A DNA stretch of 64,000 bases from Hyalella azteca (Eukaryota > Arthropoda > Malacostraca > Amphipoda > Hyalellidae), in assembly GCF_000764305.2 (NCBI RefSeq), contig NW_025939095.1, positions 1-64,000 on the forward strand, given 5' to 3'. Below the pieces are notes generated by a model. That model was not told the origin of the DNA. It saw only the letters and a program-made list of their open reading frames with translations, and did not search any database. The translations under genes and the position numbers were made by a program. Below, piece after piece: positions 57,290-64,000 of this stretch. Each line of letters starts with the position of its first letter. The stretch's first letter is position 1.

Positions 57290-58187
57290 CAATACGACTC
57301 ACCACGTGTCGAATATTGCCACACACAGTGACGGAATATAGGGATTTGGTAGGTTTCCATTCTAAAGGCTTTTTAATGAATATGGCAACATTTCGTGACG
57401 TTTCATCGTTGCTGACGCGTAGTGAAGTGTTTTGAGAGTCACGTGAAGGCAACAGAACTTACGTAACGCATACGTTTTTTTTATAGTTTTTCATTTCTCG
57501 ATCCGTCTTTAATGTGTCGGAATATACCGCGTTTACCCTACTTCAAGTCTCTGTCCAAGAGCCATCAACAAAATGAGAATTTTTATAAGGCAAAAACTTT
57601 TTGAGTTATATGGTTTCATTTTCTGAAGTGTCACAACAGTCCAATTCACCCCCATGCTTGGAAGTTGGAATCAACCCCCGTCCCCACACCCCAGTTTATG
57701 ATTACAAATTATAATGCAACACAGCATGCCCTATCAACATTTTTGACAACCACCAATCGCCAATGGCACCATGCTATTTGACAGTTAACATCTATGTTGA
57801 CTTTCTAAGAGGTAACTGTCACAGTTACCTCTTCAATGGAATCAATGAGATGGAGAAGACAGCAATTTCAGCAAACATTACTCAAGCACCATAAAGAAAT
57901 ATTTTATAAGCATGAAAATATATCAAATTCAGTAATCAGGATTATAAGAGCGGAGAGCCAATTTAAGAAAGGTATAAATGATTATTCATTAAAAAGTAGA
58001 GTCAATATCAAAGGAAGAATTATGAGGGGAATTTCCTATATGTTTTGACATGCTCAAATGTTCATAAAGCATTAATAAAATGTGACTAAATTAATTTTTT
58101 TATGGTTGCAATTGAAGTGTCATTTGTTGTTGCACCAATGGATGGCTACCTCATGGGAACATTGAGATGTGTAAATTATGGTTGATT
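57290..58187. other. Sequence right of adapter, no gene recognised
   Basis: Begins caatacgactcac, which shares 12 bases with the T7 promoter, then continues as ordinary AT-rich sequence. The open frame at 57,836-58,048 is unsupported. Confidence 0.45.
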
Positions 58188-58195
58188 CTTTGTAT

Positions 58196-58588
58196 GGTAA
58201 TAGGTACTTTAGATTAAGTGCATCCAAAAAAAGGGTGTTTTTTTAATTATATATTTTTTTGGGGGTGTACGGTAGATTAAGAATCTGAAATCCGTTTTTG
58301 GCAGTCAGCATCGGAAATTTTTAATGGAACCTGTTCCTAACTGGACCTAACCTGCGAGGTTTATGTTGCTTGGCTAGGTTTTTCCGGCCGCCGGACGGAC
58401 TCCAAACATAGAAAAAACCTAGTCGATCAACAAAAACCTTGCAGGTTAGGTCCAGTTAGGAACAGGTTCCATTAAAAATTTACGATGCTGACTGCCAAAA
58501 ACAGATTTCAGATTCTTAATCTACGCCCCAAAAACATATAATTAAAAAACACCCTTTTTTTAATGCACTTAATCTAAAGTATAATACC
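58196..58588. mobile_element. Foldback MITE, family F, copy 2 (393 bp, 8-bp target duplication)
   Basis: Shares end and arm sequences with copy 1 (gtgcatccaaaaaaa, tttttaattatat, gattaagaatctgaaatccg, tttttggcagtcagcatcgg). It adds an inner inverted repeat (ggaacctgttcctaactgga and its complement), so nearly the whole element can fold. The 8 bp ctttgtat flank it (58,188-58,195 and 58,589-58,596). No coding capacity. Confidence 0.88.
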
Positions 58589-58596
58589 CTTTGTAT

Positions 58597-59084
58597 ATAT
58601 ATAAGTCAAATCTACCTATTCTAATCTTTTATTGATTTTGATAGAGATATAATTTTATATAATATTCAAACAGATTATCAGTTGCTCTTCCCTAATTTTG
58701 AGATACATAAGACCAAGAAAATCAAATATTATATGTAGTACCTGATATGTGAGCATACTTGATAATATAAAAGTTGAAGAAAATATATGTTCACTAGATA
58801 GGTACCATACTGAACTGGTGGGAAAGGACAGTAACATTATTATTAGGTTGCTGAATCAATTTGTGGCTTTATGTGTTATATTGTTCATGATTTTAACCCA
58901 ATTTTTTAATTACCTGGCCTTAAATTCAATATTGTGTAACTGAAAAAAAAAATCATGAATTTGTGATATTTTTATTAAAACTCTAAAATGCATCAATTTA
59001 TATCAACTTTTAATCATGCTCATTAGAATACGTAGGTATATTTATCGTCAAGAAAATGTTAATGGTTTGTTTATTGTTCTCCAG
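58597..59084. promoter_or_regulatory. Upstream region / probable 5' UTR intron of SNRNP40
   Basis: AT-rich and without coding sequence. The gtttgtttattgttctccag acceptor at 59,065-59,084 implies that the first, untranslated exon and promoter are further left, possibly beyond the adapter breakpoint. No core promoter identified. Confidence 0.45.
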
Positions 59085-59109
59085 AAGTTATATAGAAAAT
59101 AGTTTTGCA

Positions 59110-62100
59110 ATGGATATGAAGAGAAAAGCTGATCAGATGATTGTGGCTTTGCAACCAAAGAAGCCTCGCAGTGAACTTGTAGCAGCTCGAGAGGGTGTGC
59201 AGAACTCTGTGGTTGCTAATGTAAGTTGATTTTTTGTTGCCAATTACAAGTGACATTTAATTGGAATCTTAACTTCTACTCTATTTTGTACATTTAAATT
59301 TGTTTTGGAATAGAGCAGTCATTTATTTTGAATAAACTATCCATTAGTCTAAATCTGCTCAGATATTACATTTGACTATCAACGTGACATAGATAAATAA
59401 TGTTTAAAGTAATGCCAATCTTACAGTAATTCATTTTGTTGCTATTCAACTGTAATCAAAAACATTTAGTCTTTTTCTTTGACATGAACATGCACAAATT
59501 TTGTATATATAACCTGCTAACTTGCCAAGCTAACTGGGAAATCATATTGATGTCTATGTATATTTGCAGGGGCCTCCTCGCACATCTGCTCTTGCTGCTC
59601 CTATCATGCAGCTGACTGGGCACCAGGGGGACATCCTTTGTGGACGGTTCCACCCTGATGGCGAGTGTCTGGCAACTGCTGGCATGGATAGAATGATCTG
59701 TGAGTTATTATTGGTCTCAGAGTTTAAGGGGTGTATATTGGTCATGTTATTATACACTGTCTGGCAACTGCTGGCATGGATAGAACGATCTGTAAGTTGG
59801 TATTTGTCTCAGAGTTTAAGGGGTGTATACGGTATTTGTCACGTTATTATACACTGTCTGGCAACTGCTGCATGGATAGTGCGATCTGTAAGTTGGTATT
59901 GATCTCAGAGTTAAAATGTTCAGTATTCTTTTCAAGTTTGCAATTGGGCTTGTAAAGTTTGAGGCAAGAATTGTCTCTGAAAAGATGCATACTGGTACCA
60001 TATAAAAAATGTCATGTTTATATCAATATTCAATGTTATTCTATTTCTCATACACTTTAGGTTTTGTAATCTCTACATAGCTTACAGTAGTATGTCTGTA
60101 GTTTAGGATGTAGGTACTGCATTGTGAGAATTGTCTTGGAGTTTGTGTTTCATAGGCTTAAATTCTTTGGCAGGGAATGAGTTTTTACTCCTGAATTTTG
60201 TTGTATCTCCATTTCATAGCAATGTTTAAATGTGAAGATCCTACATAAGGCTTTGCTTTGTTATTTGTAATTTGAACATTGATCTCTAATACATTAATCT
60301 ATTTTGTAGCAATTTTTTTCTGGCAATAATGTTTAACAATGCTATTTAAATTGACTGATTTATTGTGCAAATGTATTTTTCTAAATTTTTGTCTACTAAG
60401 TTTCTAACTAATCTGTATATTCACTGTATTTTCTTAACTATCCCCCTAAAAAGTCTTAGTTTCCTAGGAGTCCTAATTCATATGATTTATTGAATCCTTC
60501 AAATTATATTAGACCGTCTACATGTTTACATTTTTAGTCACTTATATTTCCCTTGAGATTCAGTCTAAATCTTGCTAATTATCAACAGTACCGTAGGTCA
60601 TGTCAGGAATGATGATTCTTATTTATTTGTATTTTTTTTGCCCCCTACGGTATGCCATGTTTTTTCATGCTGCATTATTTTGAATATCCACATCTTAATC
60701 ACGTTTTTCTTACAGTATTCTGGAAAGTGTATGGGGAGTGCGAAAATTTTGGCATGCTCACTGGACATACAAACGCCATCACTGAGCTGTGCTTTAATGC
60801 TGATGGCTCGGTGCTGTACTCAGCATCAGCTGACCGCACAGTGATGTGCTGGGACCTCAGCACTGGACAGAGAATTAAGAAATTCAAAGGTGAGATTGCG
60901 TACTATACATTAAAAAGTGCTTTGAGTCCTGATTAACTGAATGAAAACCTCACAGTGAGAATGGTCTATTAAATAGGAAATATTTATTCATCACTTAATG
61001 ATTGCATAACAGGAGTAACTGGAATAATAATTTTCAAGTAAGCCACCGAATAAATTCAACTTCTGAAGCCACTTCGAAAATTGTCAAGATAAATATGAAT
61101 TGTATAGTCTAGTATTTTCCCTTGAGGCTCTTCTCAGTAATTTGAGATCACATCAACCTCGACTATTCTCTTCAGCTAATCTATGTATTTATTACAAACA
61201 ATTCAATGTTACTAATTTTCTTTACTTCTGCGGAAATTGTTGAAGACTCATTATTCTGTGTGAAATATAATGGAGATTGTTTTTAGTGCATTTTCTCATT
61301 TATGGAAAAAATGCACTATTGTGCTCGCCATGTCCGTCTGTCTGTCTGTTCGTGACCTCAAGTTTTCGTCAACGAGAAAATGCGCTCTCTGTCACTCACT
61401 GCTGTGAGTACCTACTGAGTTATATTTTTTAAATGTTTGCTTGTGCCATAAAATATTCAGTTCAAAATTTTGTTTTGAATTCTGAGAAGAATTTACATAA
61501 GCCTATGCAAAATATTCAGTGTTTCTATTCCCGTTATGAATTTATTGCAACTTCTGTTGGAGACTAGGAGATAACTTTCAACCGTATTAGTCAGTCATAT
61601 CCTCTATTTTGCCTATTAAGTGTTCAGGAAGGTTTTGGCACTGAAAGATAAGTTCCATGTTATTTCATTGCATGCAGCTTACTTTACATTACTAAGGTAC
61701 AAATCGCATTATCTATTTAAGGGGATCGTTTCGGTCAAAAATTGAAAATTTTGGCTTTTCTGTTTTCTTGGCTCATTTTGTAGCTGCTGAAAAGGCGCAT
61801 CTAACGCAGCAAACTGCAAGCATGTGCGTACTATAGCTTTTGCAGAAGGCAATTTTAAAAACATGTAAAATGAACATTTTTTAACAATATGTACAAAGAT
61901 TTCTTTGAATTAAATCTGTACATATAGATCGTTACTGTCGTTAATTACACAGTGTTACCACTCGTTTGAAAGTTACAAACAAGACGCATTCAATTAAGCT
62001 ACTACCATGGATGTACATGCTTTAATTTTTGCTTAATGCAGTCTGAAACTTTTATAAAATTATCATTTTGTAACAATATTTACAAATTTTTAAATTGAAA

Positions 62101-63336
62101 TTTTTATTTATAGATCATTATTTGTGTTAATTGCCTAGTGTTTGCACTCGTTTGGAAGCTACAAACAATGTGCGTTCAAAGAAGCAAATATCACAGATGT
62201 GCATGCAATAATTTTCGCGTAATGCAGTTTTGAACCTATATAAAATGAATATTTTAGATATATATATAAGTGTAAAAAATCCCATTTATAGCTTATTATT
62301 CACGCTAAACTGGACAAGAATAAGTCTGAAGACGCGTGCTGGTACCCTAAAAGCAACTAATTGGCAATGGGAAAGCTTGGGCTACAATATCAAGAATTTT
62401 TATGGCATATTCTTCTCTATTTATTAAATTTTACTTTACTTGGCTTCCCTGAACAATTTAAAAATCCAAAAAACGCCATCTTAAAAATCTATCTTCTCCT
62501 ATAATTTTCAAGCTACAGCATTGAGATATATACCATTCGATTTGTAATAAACAATACCTAGCTACTCTAGGAGCCCTCGCTGGCGCATTTTCTCATTTAT
62601 GGAAAAAATGTGGAAAAATGGAAAAGACGTGCATAAATGAAAAACGATGAAGAAGCTAAAAAATTGAGGCACTAGAGCCACTAGATAATATTGTTACAAA
62701 TCGAATGATATGTGTCTCGATGTCGTAGCTTGAAAATCCTAGGAGGAGATAGATTTCAACAATACCCCCTTTTTTACCGTTTTCTAGTAATTCCACATTT
62801 TCATTCATTTTTTTCCAAAAAATTCATATGAGCAAATTGTTTTTCATTTTACGTTTTACGTATGTGTGTGAAATTTCAGGAAGATTGGTTGATAAATGTA
62901 AAGGCTTCTCCAGAACCAAAACGATCCCCTTAAAGTGTAGGTAATCACAAACCCCATAATCCCTAAATTGCTTGAAAGTTTTCTAACTAAATAAAAATAT
63001 TCAGAGTATACAAAAAAACACCTTTAAATGTAAACCAAGCATTCAGGGCATGATAGCACTCATAATTTATTATAATTACAATTTGTTACAATAATTATAA
63101 TTCGTTGTAATTGTTATAACTCGTTGTATTGATTACAATTTGTATAATTATAATTTGTTGGAATTATAATGTGTTAGAATAATTGGAAATGGGCAGGTCA
63201 CAGCAGCTTCGTGAACAGTGTGAGCAGCGCACGCAGAGGCCCTCCTCTGGTCACAAGTGCAGGGGACGATTGCTCAATTGTTGTGTGGGACCTGAGGAGA
63301 CGTCGGCCTGTCACCACCCTCACCAATCCTTACCAG
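59110..63336 (+). CDS. SNRNP40: U5 snRNP 40-kDa WD40 protein, first four coding exons (continues past window)
   Basis: Exons: 59,110-59,220 (MDMKRKADQMIVALQPKKPR), 59,570-59,699, 60,716-60,889 and 63,197-63,336, joining in phases 0, 1 and 1 to give 185 codons. The product follows the SNRNP40 family closely: a short basic N-terminus, then WD repeats APIMQLTGHQGDILCGRFHP..MILFWKV, MLTGHTNAITELCF..VMCWDLSTG, and SFVNS..RRGPPLV..IVVWDLRRRRPV..NPYQ. In the family it is a seven-blade propeller of about 350 residues that binds PRP8 within the U5 snRNP and the spliceosome, so the remaining blades must lie beyond 64,000. The acceptor tgttctccag at 59,084 suggests an untranslated first exon upstream. 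Exon 2 and exon 4 donors (t|gtgagt, cag|gtcact) are both tandemly duplicated, and exon 4's acceptor (gaaatgggcag) lacks a pyrimidine tract. Confidence 0.9.
59669..59917 (+). repeat. Triplicated exon 2 / intron 2 junction of SNRNP40
   Basis: Copies start ctggcaactgctg at 59,669, 59,761 and 59,858 (spacings 92 and 97 bp). Each includes the last 31 bases of exon 2 (30 in the third, which lacks one g), the donor (t|gtgagt, then t|gtaagt twice) and intron sequence to gtctcagagtttaag. Copies 2 and 3 have the stronger gtaagt donor. The first is taken as the true donor because it joins exon 3 to give the family sequence MILFWKVYGE. Confidence 0.93.
59930..60700. other. Rest of SNRNP40 intron 2
   Basis: AT-rich with no feature apart from the acceptor tttttcttacag before 60,716. 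Confidence 0.6.
61285..61423 (+). repeat. ~140-bp hairpin-ended short repeat, copy c (SNRNP40 intron 3)
   Basis: Third full copy (agtgcattttctcatttatg to gagttat), again preceded by a T run. About 90 percent identical to copy a by eye. Its presence 26 kb away and in a gene intron shows it is a dispersed family rather than a local duplication. Confidence 0.8.
61721..62929. mobile_element. 1.2-kb TTAA-flanked TIR element in SNRNP40 intron 3
   Basis: Ends are ggggatcgtttcggtc at 61,721 and its near-complement accaaaacgatcccc ending at 62,929, each directly bordered by TTAA (61,717-61,720 and 62,930-62,933). TTAA duplication is known for piggyBac and Kolobok superfamilies. There is no transposase. 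Inside is a diverged direct repeat of about 190 bp (compare 61,927 and 62,114 onward) and an inverted repeat at about 62,476-62,550 / 62,680-62,760 surrounding the partial short repeat. Confidence 0.82.
62582..62610 (+). repeat. ~140-bp short repeat, partial copy d
   Basis: Only the first 29 bp (ggcgcattttctcatttatg and following) are present, lying inside an inverted repeat within the TTAA-flanked element. Confidence 0.6.
63058..63180. repeat. AT-rich low-complexity tract before SNRNP40 exon 4
   Basis: Repeated variants of ataattataatttgttgtaatt, a degenerate simple repeat. It replaces the expected pyrimidine-rich stretch upstream of the exon 4 acceptor at 63,196. Confidence 0.75.
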
Positions 63337-63640
63337 GTCACTGTCTGGGTCCTGTCTGATCAATCCTTATCAGGTCACTTTCTGGGCCCTGCCTGATCAA
63401 TCCTTACCAGGTCACTGTCTGGGTCCTGTCTGATCAATCCTTATCAGGTCACTGTCTGGGCCCTGCCTGATCAATCCTTATCAGGTCACTGTCTGGGTCC
63501 TGTCTGATCAATCCTTATCAGGTCACTGTCTGGGTCCTGCCTGATCAATCCTTACCAGGTCACTGTCTGGGTCCTGTCTGATCAATCCTCACCCGGTCAC
63601 TGTCTGGGTCCTGTCTGATCAATCCTTATCAGGTCACTGC
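63324..63640 (+). repeat. 37-bp minisatellite built from the SNRNP40 exon 4 / intron junction
   Basis: Eight full units and one partial, starting caatcct at 63,324, 63,361, 63,398, 63,435, 63,472, 63,509, 63,546, 63,583 and 63,620, with a strict 37-bp period. Unit 1 begins in the last 13 bases of exon 4 and crosses the donor cag|gtcact. Every later unit repeats that donor except unit 8, which has cccggtcac. Because 37 is not a multiple of three, each extra unit shifts the frame; reading through meets a stop in the second unit. Confidence 0.95.
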
Positions 63641-63649
63641 CTATAGCCC

Positions 63650-64000
63650 TTGGCAAGTTCTTGCTGCCACGAGCGGCATTAATACTGATCCATTTGCTCG
63701 TTCACTTGTTAGTTGCTGGTTTTAATTTTGCACAAAACACTTGTATATCTCTTCAGTCTTCAAGTTTGGGATATATTTTGAGGTTTTAAATGTTGATGGT
63801 CGCACTCAATGTTGTCAAATTGAAGAATGGTTAAACCGGTGTGAGAGTTTTACGTTTTAGTTAATTTCACTTATACATTTTTTTGCTCTTACTTCACAGG
63901 CAGCTTACGAAACATACCGACTATTTTTCACCTTCTTCAACTTGTCAAAATTCATGACGAAATTAAATTACTCATTTGCTAGGTAGTTAAGAAATGTGTT
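63650..64000. other. Start of SNRNP40 intron 4
   Basis: Non-coding AT-rich sequence. The acceptor-like ctcttacttcacag at 63,899 is followed by sequence that does not encode the next WD blade, so it is probably a decoy. Confidence 0.5.

Noticed and set aside
57246..57452. 68-codon minus-strand open frame spanning the adapter
   Set aside because: Its N-terminal end as annotated includes SYTHLDVYKR, the translation of Nextera mosaic ends; it is an artefact.
63337..63640. Minisatellite after SNRNP40 exon 4 read as additional coding sequence
   Set aside because: The unit is 37 bp, so the frame shifts every unit and meets a stop in the second copy; the family sequence resumes elsewhere.
63899..63960. 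Acceptor-like site followed by an open stretch, considered as SNRNP40 exon 5
   Set aside because: The peptide bears no resemblance to the fourth WD blade that should follow NPYQV in this family.

Overview
This is a eukaryotic, AT-rich, intron-bearing window, almost certainly from an arthropod and probably an insect (weak inference from Lys-Glu-Glu-Pro-rich zinc-finger gene architecture, Ty3/gypsy, CR1-like and Tc1-like elements, and a split SNRNP40 gene). It is a draft assembly: there is a 267-base N gap (44,780-45,046), a single N at 23,408, and an untrimmed Nextera mate-pair junction adapter at 57,252-57,289, so linkage across 57.25 kb is suspect.

Layout. (1) 1-9,166 and 12,285-20,674 are two copies, in direct orientation, of one long composite repeat. 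Each holds, left to right, a decayed Ty3/gypsy gag-pol on the minus strand, a 168-bp satellite, a tRNA-like SINE head, a 110-bp satellite, and a decayed plus-strand Mutator-like transposase joined to a YqaJ-type exonuclease domain, followed by a tail that shares sequence with a nearby zinc-finger gene. The 9.2-11.9 kb spacer is mostly empty. (2) 20.9-26.0 kb and 28.9-44.6 kb are two paralogous copies of a three-exon minus-strand C2H2 zinc-finger locus. The left copy is compact but frameshifted. The right copy is in frame but loses its last fingers, and it is stretched three-fold by nested insertions: a 2.16-kb TIR element, a Tc1-like transposon, and a CR1-like retrotransposon that itself carries a second non-LTR retrotransposon inside its reverse transcriptase. 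(3) 26.1-28.4 kb, between the two loci, holds a pogo-like helix-turn-helix fragment, a 905-bp foldback and a non-LTR RNase H fragment. (4) 46.66-49.72 kb is a complete six-exon minus-strand gene for a secreted coiled-coil C-type-lectin-fold protein of about 386 residues. (5) 49.7-59 kb has no convincing gene. It holds a 39-bp near-perfect palindrome, two members of one foldback family with exact 9-bp and 8-bp target duplications, another large foldback, and the sequencing adapter. (6) 59.1 kb to beyond the end is the plus-strand SNRNP40 gene (U5 snRNP 40-kDa WD40 protein), with four coding exons visible.

The most unusual signal is in SNRNP40. The exon/intron junctions (5' splice sites) of two different introns have each been tandemly copied: three copies at exon 2 and a regular 37-bp array with nine donor copies at exon 4. 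A gene for a spliceosome component therefore carries arrays of its own splice donors. The rest of the window is best read as an accessory, repeat-dominated region whose history of nested insertion can be reconstructed from target duplications and from comparing the paired copies.
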